Assembly (NCBI RefSeq): GCF_036588685.1
Contig: NC_086375.1
Coordinates: 45,291,270 to 45,355,269 of the forward strand
From: Mytilus trossulus
Lineage: Eukaryota; Mollusca; Bivalvia; Mytilida; Mytilidae
Reading direction: 5' to 3'
Length of the DNA: 64,000 bases
Shown here: in pieces, positions 1-12,332 of the stretch
How positions within the stretch are numbered: the first letter of the stretch is position 1
Layout of the letters: every line of letters begins with the position of its first letter
Program-made: the position numbers and the translations under genes
The notes under the pieces: model-generated
What the model saw: only the letters and a program-made list of their open reading frames with translations
Databases searched by the model: none
What the model was told of the DNA's origin: nothing

Positions 1-292
1 GACAAAATCCTAACACGCACTAACAATTTTGACAAAAAACATAGGCAAAATGTGTAGATAGTTAGACGTAATTGCTGAAAAAGTCGGACCCACAACACGT
101 ACAGAACTCGCACACATTCCTGAAACTTCAAGATTTAGTTTATATTGATTTCTATTGTTTTTATTAATACGTTGACTGTTTATTCCTTGAATAAATAGTG
201 AGATGTGGTATTCTTACCAATGAGAGAACTATCCACCAAAATTAAAATGAACTCGATGTAAGCAATCATATGCAAAAAGTAAGATCACCGTG

Positions 293-660
293 GAAAATTC
301 AAAACGGAAAGTCCCTAATAAAATGGCAAAATCAAAAGCTCAAACACATCAAACGAATAGATAACAGCTGTCATATTTCTGATTTGGTACAGGCTTTTGA
401 TCTATTTCGTGACAGCCAGATATTATAAGTGGAGATAGCTGGAGTGCTAGGAGTAAACCACCGAAAATAGATAGGAAAACTGACAATCCTAGTCAATTAA
501 GATTGGAGTCAAGTGCACCTGTACGAGCGTGGTTGTGGACTTTCCTTTTTGAATTTTCCTTGGAGTTCAGTATTTTTGTGATTTTACTTTTTTCAAACTC
601 TTAACCTTAGTGTTGACTGGCTAGTGATTCCAGTAGTAACTACTTAGACCATTGGTCACC
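293..660. repeat. Degraded dispersed repeats, including a SINE-like piece
   Basis: 293-385 is a reverse-oriented piece of a dispersed repeat whose forward form (GTTCGTTTGATGTG, then GGACTTTCCGTTTTGAATTT) recurs near 4540-4645 and 27878-27970. 425-530 and 600-660 resemble the SINE at 23501-23672: both share GCTGGAGTG, a stretch reading CTGACAAT/TTGACAAT, and the GTTGAC-GGCTAGTGAT block. Between them, 537-608 is another segment of the first repeat, so the SINE looks interrupted. Nothing here looks coding. Confidence 0.5.
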
Positions 661-985
661 GAGGCTCCTTAGTTATATTTTAAAGACCAATGACCAATGA
701 CCAAAGACCGCTTGATATTAACTATTTTGAACGTCAAGCTTTTGTGGGTTCTTCAATAAATACTTAATGGAATTATTTAGGTTTGCAAAGATGCATAAAA
801 TATCCGTTTTCAGAGTCAAAGACTATGGAATCTAATGGGAAAAATTATAGGACGTACAACTTCATGCGCACAATGTGGTTTAAGACTAAATGACGGACGA
901 AGTTGAAAGGCATTAGAAATCAAAATTTAAAACCTGATATAAATGATGAGTTTATATCTCTACACTATAATATTTTGAATATCTT

Positions 986-1172
986 TGGTTAGCTTGCTTG
1001 CTAGCTGAACCGTGAAGTCAATTTTGAGTAAGATATACTTTCCTCCTTTGGAAGTAGCCTAGTCCTTAAGATATGTAAATTGGTTATCTGTCGGATTTTT
1101 CTACTCTTAAAGGAGGGTAGTTTACCTAACGTAATAACGACTTCACGGTTCAGCTAGCAAGTAAGATAATCG
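986..1172. mobile_element. Palindromic MITE-like element
   Basis: The left arm (989-1019) contains GCTAGCTGAACCGTGAAGTC and the right arm (1139-1169) contains its reverse complement, with only a few mismatches at the outer ends. About 120 bases lie between the arms. There is no coding capacity, which fits a non-autonomous DNA element with long terminal inverted repeats. A shorter related piece (GGCTAGCTTGCTTG) occurs near 10219. Confidence 0.6.
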
Positions 1173-1699
1173 AAAATATTACATTTGCCCACAATGTAAG
1201 AGAAAAATACAATCAATATATTTCTTTAATAAGTTTGTACTAAAAAAGCAAGATAACAAAAATACCGAACTCCAAGGGAAATTCAAAAAGGAAAGTCAGT
1301 TATCGAATAACAAAATCACAAATTCAAAATAACAGATCAGCATTTACTCAAATAGCAGATGAAATTAATTTCAAAACATTCCTATTATATAGAACGAAGC
1401 AATAAGAGTGCACGTGACTTAATGTACAATCAAAGTGGAAAACGAAACTTTTCGACAAAATATAAAGTATGTTTGCTTGTGTAAATAAAATGTAAATATC
1501 ACGTACTATGTATATAAGGAAAACGAATGAAATACAACTGATATTTCCAGGAGATTATGACTTTTTAACTTTTTGCAACATGATATCTTTATATAATTAT
1601 TTAGAACGATTAGAGGAAAATTCTATGTTTCATTTGTACTTTATCTAATACATAACAAAATTAAATTTCTAGTTTGATATTCTATGTCATTTATCATCA

Positions 1700-1985
1700 A
1701 TAGCCCAGTAGTCAGCACTGCTGTGTTGACCTGAGTTATCATTGATATATTCATAATTATAAATTAACTGTCAACAAAAGTTTAAATTTTTTAAATACTA
1801 AGCTGTATTTGGTAAAATGTTTGGGATTTTTGGTCTTCAATGCTCTTCAACTTCGTACTTTATTTTGTCTTTTTAACATTTTTTTTATTCGAGCGTCACT
1901 AATGAGTCTTTTGTAGACAAAATGAGCGTCTGGCGTAAATACAAAATTTCAATACTGGTATCTATGGTGAGTTTATTGAAGAAAA
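1700..1985 (+). mobile_element. Degenerate hammerhead-bearing repeat (retrozyme-like), copy A
   Basis: This is the same family as the intact copy at 22440-22765: it shares GCCCAGTAGTCAGCACT, the CAATGCTCTTCAACTT block and the GAGCGTCACT...GTCTGGCGT hammerhead block. Here the ribozyme core (about 1891-1937) is broken: CTGATGA has become CTAATGA and the GAAAC box has become AAAAT. The copy should not self-cleave. Confidence 0.65.
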
Positions 1986-3700
1986 TGTAAAGGAAAACAA
2001 AATTCTCATATCTTGACATGCAGTAAATGTTTAAACACTCTTCATTATGCAAAAGCTCTAGTTGATCTGCCCTTTGTTTGTCTAATGAACAGAGAAATTT
2101 CGTCACCTAAATATAAATATACACGGAGTTAATGAAACCATCGCAAATACGTTACACGAATGGTTAACTAATGTTTTCCATTTTGGCTATATATAATGGA
2201 TGTTAATACTGAAAAAGTATATTTAAAAAAGGGAATAATAGGGACAAACATACTTGATCCGTCTGCTTCACTGCCTCTTTTTGGCCTTTTCTGTACCATA
2301 TGCAAGACATATTTGAGGATATTCTATTTGTAAGGTTTATATATGCATTTTAATTTATTAACATTTTTTTAATCATCAAAGATACAAGGCTTATACATTA
2401 CGACACATGTTCAAAGAACGAAAAGCTCTTGATCAAGTTGAGGTAAAAGACAAAGCAATGGCAAAAAGAAAAAAAAAACGAAATACGATGAGAAGACAAA
2501 CATATGCATAATACATTACATAGAAAACTAAAAACAGAGCAACCAAAAACCCCTTCATCTATGCTTAGCCTATTCTATAAATAGGTTACAAAATGATACT
2601 ATTGTTCTGAGTTTATATTAATCTCGTAGCTTTACAAATATTGAAAGTATTCATTATTAAATACAATTAAAACATGAGGTTGTAATTGAAGATATACATG
2701 ATAAAGAAAAACTAAGTATTGTTCCTCCATCAAATAGATGTCATCTGACAAATATTTATTAATAGTATCGGAAGCACATGTCTGTGTTTGTTTATGTTCA
2801 ACACGCGTTGACGAGCACATGGTTGCATACCTGGTTTGCTTTTGTATGATTTGATTGGCTATTGTATATCGAAATGCAGGTATCCTACCAGTATACATGA
2901 GGGTAGGATCGTGACTCTCGTGCAGAATTGTATTATAAATAACAGATATTTCGATAACAAGTTATTCGATATTTTGCCTTTTTGAATAGCGTAATTTCGT
3001 TTCGTTATACATATACCCCACCCCACCCATTTGATAGATTTTGTTAGTCAGTTTGATAATTTGTAATAATAATGTATTTACTATGTTTTGTAGATTGTCG
3101 TAAATTTTGAATTTTGTTGGATGGAGTTCCGATACGGACTGTGTATTGGTGAAATTTTGTGTGATATATTTGTCTGAAAATAATTATTAGATGTAGAACA
3201 TTTTAAAAAAATATTTTGATAAATGGTTTTGATGTTTGAGAATGAATAAAGTATTAAAGTGTGCTACTCACACGGAGAGCACATTCCTATAGTATACATA
3301 TGTGTTGAGTTAATTGACTAAATAATTTATGTTCGGTTAAGCTTAAATAATAAGAACATAACGTCTATGAATAGGTTTTTAATATGATATCAAATTACCT
3401 TTAAAGGATACAGTTGTATGAAATTCAGAATAAGAAGTTAAATTTGAAGGAAACGTCAAATATAAAACTATTTATGAACATATCTTGATTTTTTCAATAA
3501 TCATGATAATGACATGTCACCAAAATGTCATTATTTTTACAAAACAAAAACAATATAATAAGTTACTCTTAGTTGAAATATGCAGGCAAACCAAAAAAGG
3601 GTGTATCGATATATGCGAGTCGACGAATTACTGATTTGGTGTTTTTTTTTGCTTATTTAAAGAAGATTCAATTTATTTGCAATAACTTGTTTGAATTTTA
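1986..3700. other. Gene-free AT-rich stretch
   Basis: I see no convincing gene. Short open frames near 1885-2106 and 2632-2898 on the minus strand have no recognisable domain, and the first overlaps the degraded repeat. 2455-2585 is a weak reverse copy of the GTTTTCTATGTT-type dispersed repeat also found at 16735-16945 and 32715-32925. Confidence 0.5.
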
Positions 3701-3714
3701 AACTATTTTGATAT

Positions 3715-3795
3715 GAGCGTCACTGGTAAGTCTTATGTAGGCGAAACGCGTGTATTGCGTATTAAAATATAAGCCTGGTACCTTTGATAACTAAC
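3715..3795 (+). mobile_element. Degenerate hammerhead-bearing repeat, copy B (3' part)
   Basis: It starts at the GAGCGTCACT block and runs through GAAACGCGTG to the tail ending CCTGGTACCTTTGATAACTA, matching the 3' part of the family. The core reads CTGGTAA instead of CTGATGA, so the ribozyme is predicted inactive. Confidence 0.55.
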
Positions 3796-4539
3796 TGCAT
3801 TACATATACACACACCAACTTATCAGTCATCCACTTTTTAAGGAGAACAGACACTGTGCATTCTGGTTTTTTTATTTAAAAATTTGAGTAAAAATAAAAT
3901 ATAAGAAGTTGGAAGACAATAATGCCAATATTTGAGAAACAGTTGTAAAATCTAAACCTAAAAAATACCGATATACTTATGAACATTTGAAGAGGGGCTC
4001 TGAAATATTACTTGACATGTTATTAATTTTCACAAAAAGCACTTTTTTTTTTAAATATAAGACTCACAAGTGACGCCCAAATATAAAAAAAGAAAAAAAG
4101 TAAGCAACGTAAATCAAGAAGTAATTTACTGGTATACGATTGCACTAATAAACTTCGTATATGAAGGATGCGATTTTGCAGTTGGATTTAAAGCATGAAC
4201 GCAGGGACTTTAAATACAAAAAAAAGATAGATGCATGTTTGAAGAATATGGGTTCATAGGACACAGTGCCCCACTCGGACTATTTCTGAACGATGAAGTG
4301 TTGGTAAAAACAATGATTTAAAGACTAGTTATAACATGTATAACACAATGTTTTGAATCATGTACTCTTATTTTTTACATGTTAACCTATTATGTCTGTT
4401 TGTTTTGTTCACTATTGTTACCAATATAATGGAATTTTATGCAACTGCCATACAAGTGAGAGGTAAGCTGGCTATAAAACCAAGTATAAATCATCAATTT
4501 TCTGATGCTATGCATTTTCTAGGAATATGACAGATGTAA

Positions 4540-4645
4540 TACGCTCGTTTGATGTGTTTAAGCTTTTGATTTTGCCATTAATTTTGATTAAGGACTTTTC
4601 GTTTAGATTTTTCCTCGGAGTTCAATATTTTTATTTTATTACTTT
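4540..4645 (+). repeat. Dispersed repeat terminal segment
   Basis: Contains CTCGTTTGATGTGTTTAAGC followed by a GGACTTTTCGTT and CCTCGGAGTTCAATATTT block. The same order of blocks is seen at 27878-27970, directly after the truncated TLR copy, and in reverse at 293-385. Confidence 0.5.
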
Positions 4646-4944
4646 TTAACAGTTTTGTTAATCTTAATATTTATTCTACAATGTGCTGATATGATGCAAA
4701 AGTATCTTAAACCAAACCTTTATTGTGATACGGGACGGATGGACTAACAAATTGACTGACATACGGATCAACAGACCGAAAAAAAAACCACCAAAGAGTC
4801 CCTGCAAGTTTTTACTGTAGATGGGACATTTGAATAATATATAATTTCTATAATACAGTTATTGAACTTATGTGTTTAATTTCAATACAACGGATGTGGC
4901 GAATCATATTTCCCTTGAAGTACTATTGAGAAAATGTAATTAAC

Positions 4945-5408
4945 AGGCCTAAGATCACAATTAATTCCCTTTGTTCGTGGTCTAGGAATATAGTTCCTAA
5001 TTATTATATGGGGTATTTCTTCCTAGGTAATATGTCTACTGTTATCTTTGAAATGTTTACTATTTAAGTGGTCCTCACAGTTGCATATATATTGAAATAA
5101 GTAAAACATGTGGAAAAAAATTATTGTTGAAAGTGAAAGTAGTGATTTGGCCTAAATGAAAGTAGGGTAGAAATTAGCCTTCGTCATTTATTCAAGATTC
5201 AAATCCTACCATAGGCATGTCAATACGGCTCTCAAAAGAAAAAGCACTTATGGATTGTCCTGGGACAAGCATATTTTATTGGAATAATAATGGTCTATAA
5301 GCAGTTAAATTTATTTCATGTTTGTGGCGGTGCAAATTTTTTAATTCACTTTGACTTTAATCAAAAAATGCATTGTAGCCAAGGGGGAGAATAATTGTGT
5401 TCTGAGGC
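4945..5408. repeat. 464-bp direct repeat, copy 1
   Basis: Nearly identical to 6269-6732; I can see one substitution, near 5371 (TCAAAAAATG versus TAAAAAAATG). Both copies begin AGGCCTAAGATCAC and end TTCTGAGGCC. The pair is separated by 860 bases. It resembles a pair of LTRs of a small non-autonomous element, but there is no TG...CA end, primer-binding site or polypurine tract, so I leave it as a direct repeat. Confidence 0.75.
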
Positions 5409-6268
5409 CTAGGAGATGAGTTTGGACAACACACAATTATTGTAACTAAAGGGTCTAACAGGTATAACATGATCTTTGTCTGATAACTTTTTAAGAAAGA
5501 TAAAAGAAATTTCACAAAATGTATCAAAACAAGACATTTTTCCATATTTGGGCATATGAGGCAGATTTTGGCATTTTTTTTTATAGTTTACATGATTTCT
5601 AATGAACATTAGAGGAATAAAATTGCAAGAATGCACCACATTATTTCATTAAATGAATTAGGGTACTTTATAAATGCAAATTTAATAAGGTTTAACAAAA
5701 GTGAGTTGATCCCAGGGACATAACATAACATACAGAGACATTTAAAAATATGAAAAGTAAAATGTCTCAAAAATTTAAAATTTTCAAGTCTAAATTACTT
5801 TTAGTTGTTTAGAAGTAAATAACCAATGAGTGGGATAGAATAAAGGGAATAAATCAATTTTTTAGTGTTTATTCATCCACAATTGTGCTTTTTATGTCTG
5901 TTCCTTTACCATACTGACCAATTCTGATTTAATAACCATAGATATATAAATTTGAAAGGTAATGCCACATAAGTGGCAGTTTGCTTTAGAAGTTGTCTCA
6001 TTTCAACTAAAGACAGTTTATGTTTACTGGATCAAGGCTTATTTTGGTAATAAAGTACCCCAAAAAATATTTTCTGAATCAAATATTGACTGAATTCTTA
6101 ACACTTTGCAAATAGCATGTTCCGCAGACAGATATACTCATATAAAAACCTTCCAAACTTTTTTAATACTTGTCAGAATGTAATAAAATTTGGCATTTAT
6201 TCTACTAAGATATCATGCTAAGTAACTGTGAAGTTTCATGAGAATATTTTAATTTTTTGAGGTCAAAT

Positions 6269-6732
6269 AGGCCTAAGATCACAATTAATTCCCTTTGTTC
6301 GTGGTCTAGGAATATAGTTCCTAATTATTATATGGGGTATTTCTTCCTAGGTAATATGTCTACTGTTATCTTTGAAATGTTTACTATTTAAGTGGTCCTC
6401 ACAGTTGCATATATATTGAAATAAGTAAAACATGTGGAAAAAAATTATTGTTGAAAGTGAAAGTAGTGATTTGGCCTAAATGAAAGTAGGGTAGAAATTA
6501 GCCTTCGTCATTTATTCAAGATTCAAATCCTACCATAGGCATGTCAATACGGCTCTCAAAAGAAAAAGCACTTATGGATTGTCCTGGGACAAGCATATTT
6601 TATTGGAATAATAATGGTCTATAAGCAGTTAAATTTATTTCATGTTTGTGGCGGTGCAAATTTTTTAATTCACTTTGACTTTAATAAAAAAATGCATTGT
6701 AGCCAAGGGGGAGAATAATTGTGTTCTGAGGC
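6269..6732. repeat. 464-bp direct repeat, copy 2
   Basis: Second member of the pair with 4945-5408. The near identity over 464 bases against freely diverging flanks implies a recent duplication or element insertion. No open frame of note lies inside it. Confidence 0.75.
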
Positions 6733-9700
6733 CAACATATGTGTTATTGCATAGTATCCGTATTTAGTACTCGACAGCTGGCCTAATATATAACTTAATT
6801 GGGTTTTCCAATTTAAATGCATACTGGACAGAAGTACGATTGCCCTAACATACTATTTGACAGGTGTACGAGTGCACACACACAAAAGTAAGATATGTAT
6901 TTTTTTGTTAGTTTGAGGATGATCAGGGTATTTCTTTTTCAAAGTCTAGATTCATATTTTGGGTAAAAATTATCATTTTCAATCCTTATTTCTTATGAAA
7001 TCATATATGATTTGGATTACAAACATCTAGAAATTAAACATACTTACTCGCTTATAAAAGTTTCTTTCATTATTATATCATGGATATTTAAATGCTTTAA
7101 TGTTAAAGTGAAACTGAAAGTACAAAAATGTACGCTTGGCAGTTAGAAATATTCTATAATCCTAAGTTCATTTAAATGACTGAAACTTGCTTATAATGAA
7201 AAGAATAAACGATGAATACATTTAACCCAAGACAAAAGAAACAAAGTATTGAAATGAAAACACCGCGCGTTAAAATACTATTAAATACATACATGTAGAG
7301 CGAAAGGAAAGCCTAATTTATTGAAATTATCCAGGCTATGGTCTTGGGATTTTCCAATTATGTCACATTGTGTTATGTTTTATTAAAGACTTTGAATGGC
7401 ACAGCCTAATATATTTTCGAAGAACTATCTAAGTTAAAGATTATTTACACCACCTACATATGTATGTCTGAACAAAAGAAGTTGTTATAAGGAATGGACA
7501 ATTAGACATTCATACTGGGCATCGTTTATATCGTTATGCAAATAAATGCACTTACCTATAATACTTGAAGTTTGCTTATGTACAAATTAATGTTTATAAT
7601 TGGAAAGTTACGATCTAGAATATTCATCACGGCAAAACCTGTTCGTTCAATATAGTCAAAATTTTTTGTATTAATTAGTGAGAGAACATCATCTATTTAG
7701 CGGAACAGTCACAGTGATACATCCAATTGAGCTTACTCTTACACTTACACCTTACTATAATTTAAAGATGTTTTTATATTGATTTTTATTTTGATTAATT
7801 TTGCTTTATTTTACTGATAAATATTTGATTTCGTTACCTTGTTGCAAATATCCAAATAAAACGAAGGAGTTGTAGTATGATCGCCAAATCCAAAGCTGTC
7901 CACACAAATTCAAATGACTTAGATGTAAGTAATTATATATCCGTACAAGATTTAAAAAAAAAGTAGTTCTTGATTTTTGTCAGCTCGTCCCTCTTATTGA
8001 ACATAACACTGAGAATATAAAAACACTACACACACTTTTGACCAACTTATATGCTCTGTAAGGATTAGTTGTGTTTGCTCCACGTATGATACGGACCTTG
8101 TTACTCCTTTGAAAATTTTTTGGGTATATATTATCCGATGATTATATAGTTAACAGTAGCTGAAAATTGTCTTTCATATCTGTCTTAAAAATAGAAAAAT
8201 GACAGCCTGAATCATGAGCGTATGGGTGTTTTAATCCTGATTTGAGCAAAGGTTTCATTATGTACCATTTTGTAACCAGGTGTGTTGTACTGACGACACT
8301 TGATAAAAAAGTGAATTTCCATTAGCTCAGTAAAGTACAAGTTAAAGAAAATGTCCTTGTCCTACTGATCATAGCTTTAGTTTAAATATTAGGCTCTTAA
8401 TTATAATTTCAGGCGACAGACAATGAATGATGATATATCATAGATTTATTTAAAGGTCTCGGGTGTTTCTTTGTTTACTCTAAGAAAACTCTTCAGTTGG
8501 GTGCCAATTAAAATTCCATACAGAAGCGGACGCTTATAATGTGGATTTCCAATGTAGACTTATGCTGAATTCAATTAATTTAATTTATGTATAATGTCTA
8601 TCTTTAAATATACAAATGTACATTGTTTCATGTCGAATTTGAATATATAAATAAATACGCCCCATTAGATTAATGACGTTGTTAATGTAAAGACTAATAG
8701 TATGCAAGATTGTTGAAGATTACCACAACCCTTTTTATTTATTTTACACCACCTTTACACGAGAGGGAAAACAAATACTTCGCACACATATCAAATCAGA
8801 TACGTTGACAGCACAAACATTTTAGTTTTAGGATCTTTCTTTTCTACATATTCACAAACATTATCATAGTCTGTTTTAAGCGAAATATGAGCCTTTGTGG
8901 ATCCTTGTTTTAATACTACAGCTTAAATTAACACTATATTGTAAAATGATCTATTCTTAAAAAAGTGAAAGATAATTAAAATGATTTCTTAAAATGAATA
9001 TCTGTTCTGAATCTATAAAGTTTCTTATCGAGAAGGCTTGATTTTCAGTCCGTCCCCTTATTTCACTCTTTGGAAAAATCCTTGATCTCCACTGGTTATT
9101 ATATTCACTACACTTTTAACTAAAGAAACATTTGTGAAAAACTCTGATGCTCTGAAAAGGTTACCAATTCCTTCCTCTCTAGTTACAACCGTAATGTTAC
9201 TCCGAATACATTTTGTTGTAGAGAATATGTGTTATGCAAAAGAGATTTGGTAAATAATACTCATATATATAGTTGTTTTGAGCTATATCATTATAAAAAA
9301 AATAGACAGATGCATGTTTGTTTGGGATTTAATTTCAAATTGGAAAAGAACTGTGTTATCGGGAGTGTTTTTCTGGCAACACTTAAACAAATATCTTTTA
9401 TCTGTTAGATATTCACAAGAATGTCCTTGTATTATAATCTTAGTATACATATTGGACTATGTAAGTAACAAAACAATTGTCATCGGAATCTCAAGTTTCT
9501 CTAAGTTTTTACATTCATACAACACTTATACTGAATGATTATGAAAATCCACTACAAAGATCTGATATGTGACAGAACACATATACCTTGTTCTAGATTT
9601 CCATAGTACATTTACACTTTGACAAAGACGGGTTTTGAAACCATCTAAATAAAGTCTTAATGATTATTTTTAACTATCGGATAAAAAGACAATAACGTAG

Positions 9701-9850
9701 TTTATTCTGCATCTATAGAAATACTTTCTGTTGTCTTTATTATCAAAATATAGTAAAAAAGTGAAATTTCCTGCCATGACTTTCAATGTCAAGTCAATTA
9801 TCTTCGAAATTTTATGCTCACGAAGGGATGATAGAAAATTCATATGAGTA
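6733..9850. other. Gene-free stretch
   Basis: No recognisable gene, RNA or intact element. The longest forward frame (9278-9538) has no domain, signal or codon pattern I can support. Confidence 0.5.
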
Positions 9851-9852
9851 TT

Positions 9853-10005
9853 ATTTTAATTTTAGTTTCTTGTGTACAATTTGGAAATTAGTATGGGTGC
9901 GGGAATTTCTCGCTACATTTAAGACCTGTTGGTGACCTTCGGCTGTTGTTTTTTTATTTGGTCGGGTTGTTGTCTCTTTGACATATTCCCCATTTCCATT
10001 TTCAA
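9853..10005 (-). repeat. Dispersed repeat (GTCAAAGAGACAACAACCCG family)
   Basis: Read on the minus strand it carries ATTTGGTCGGGTTG in reverse, then the reverse complement of GACCTGTTGGTGACC and a tail ending GTACACAAGAAACTAAAATT. Other copies lie at 33100-33345 and 59385-59485, and a tail-only copy at 63228-63345. It is probably a non-autonomous element; it has no coding capacity. Confidence 0.6.
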
Positions 10006-11680
10006 TTTTATTTGCATTTATATTACTATAACTGAAACAATTTATAGCTGCAGTATTTACAAACGAAATCAATATAAAAAAGACCACCTTGTTAGTAATT
10101 GGCACCGCCCTGTATAATGTCCAAATAAAAATAGGTGATGTGATAAGACTGACAATGAGTTGAAGATATTATCATTACAGCAAAATGCATTGAGTGTGTA
10201 AGTAAAGGTTATAAATTTGGCTAGCTTGCTTGTTACTAAACTGTCGCTCAGTTTTTAGTTTTCGAATTTGTCTTAAATAGACCGTTGATTGTGTTTATTT
10301 CGTCTTCCGTTTTTACCTCGTCATAGCCTTATAAGTTAAAGTATCCCTTTGGTATCTTCCGTCTTTCTTTTATGCTTTTTGTATTCACACTATATAGAAT
10401 TCCTTTACAAGTATGTGGTCCTGAAACCCAAACAGCACACATAGAGTTAGTAAAAAACATTACTAAAATCAAAGTTACATAACGCTGAATGGTTACCATC
10501 GCGGATTGGTTCTAAATATAATCTTTGACAAAATATTTTCAAACTTTTTACAGTATATGTTTATGTATACACACGTGCTTAGTTCTCGCAGCCACAATTC
10601 ACATTTATTTTCACTATGACAGCACCGAAGGTGAGTTATTGTCGAAGTTTGCTTGACTTAATGATGTAGGTAAATAGGTGAAATTTATTGGTATTTTAAA
10701 ACAATGTCTATCTACTACAGATCTGAAAAAATCGAAAATATAGTTGATTGAAACTGTTCAAGAAATTATCAACCAATAAAAATCGACAAATAAATCGAGG
10801 AAGCCAAACTTGTAATTGATTCCTAACACAGAGTTTTGTCCTTTATAGCTTCGTTTAATAAGTTGAGAACATTTTTTTATATTTACACTTGGAGATGAAA
10901 TAAAAATGGAACATTGTCAATTATCTTTTAGTTTGTAAAAACTACCAAATTAATTTGATACCAAAATATTTCAAATCGAGATCCATTTTTAGTGACTAAC
11001 TTGAATATGATGGTTGATTGATCGGACATCCTGTCTGATCATGTACAGAAAAATAACAGATATCAAGTACAGTACAGTATAAAAAAAAATGAAGTACACA
11101 ATGGACAATAATTCATTGAAGAAGACTTGATAACACATTGTCAAACAGAAAAAAAAGCGGTGAGTGACAAATTGTACACCATAAACTATCTAAAGAAAAC
11201 ACAAAATTACTTAGAACCAATAATATTATTATATTTGTTGATTTTCAGTGATAATATGAATTTTCTCTTATTTTGTGCTATTTTCACATTTTTTGATCTG
11301 TGTGGGAAAAATATTTTTCCTCACTAGTGAAATATCTGTTCTCGGCAAATGATTAGTAAAAATGTTTTATGACGTTAAAATGTTTTGTTTCTTCTAAATT
11401 TTCCTATTGTGACGTCATTCAAAAAGGTGAACATGCCTGATGACTTTATTGTACCAAACCCCCTCCACCCCCACAGAAGTCTATGTTTCGGTATGCACAA
11501 GTCTTTATTACCTTGTTAGATGTCCAGTTAAAACAGATGAAATCAATTTAATTATCTCCCACAGAACACAAATATTCTAGATAGAACCAAGGGAGAGTCG
11601 TGTGATTTGAAATGAAATTTTACGACACATATTATTTTGCATATTGTTTAATTTTCATGGTGATGATATAGATTATTTGA
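10006..11680. other. Gene-free stretch upstream of the cGAS-like gene
   Basis: AT-rich with no supported gene. A short piece resembling the MITE at 986-1172 occurs near 10219-10235. The frame at 11127-11327 has no recognisable domain. Confidence 0.45.
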
Positions 11681-11859
11681 TATAAAAAGGACAAGGGTGT
11701 TCTTTAAGGTCCACATGGTGCCACTCTTTCAGCAGTCAGTGCTTCGAAACTGGCATATATCTATACAAAACAATGTTCGGAGTTTTCAAATTCATAATAT
11801 TTTGTCAATGTAATAACACTAAGATAGAAAGTAACCCGTACGGATTTGGTCACATGGAG
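11681..11859 (+). promoter_or_regulatory. Putative TATA box and non-coding first exon of the Mab-21/cGAS-like gene
   Basis: TATAAAAAGG at 11681-11690 is a good TATA box. A transcript starting about 30 bases downstream would run to a strong donor, GAG followed by GTAAGA, with the intron starting at 11860. The matching acceptor is TTTATTTACAG ending at 12325, eight bases upstream of the start codon. The arrangement is internally consistent but inferred; no transcript evidence was available. Confidence 0.45.
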
Positions 11860-12332
11860 GTAAGATAGAAAATTTACTCTTTTATTTGATTTTTGCCATT
11901 TGATAAGGGACTTTCCGATTTTAATTTTTCTTAAATTTTTCTTGAATTTGTCTGATATTTTTTGTTATCTTTACGATTTCCCGGTGATACGTTTTGATCT
12001 GACGGAAATTATATCATTCGTTATTAAGAAATAAGTTTCTTCCTAAAGGTTAAAGTGGAAAGATTAAGAGGAAAATGTTTGTGTATATCCATATTTCCTT
12101 TCTGGCTAAAACCAAAATAAAATCATATAAATCCTTTTAACCTTTCGTAAAATTTTCGAATAATATTTGAGAAAAGGAATCTTGACATGTTTTGACACAT
12201 TTTAAAGGAAAATATATCATCCTCTACGAGCTCGAAATCGTAGCTTAACTAAATACTAGCATCAAGGCTGTTCGATTGGGTTGATATATATTTAATATAC
12301 AACAATATTGATGATTTATTTACAGTTCTAGT

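Noticed and set aside
4945-6732. LTR retrotransposon bounded by the 464-bp repeats
   Set aside because: The repeats do not start TG and end CA, and no primer-binding site, polypurine tract, coding region or target duplication is visible.
9278-9538. 86-codon forward frame
   Set aside because: No domain, homology or splice context; AT-rich sequence of this length gives such frames by chance.
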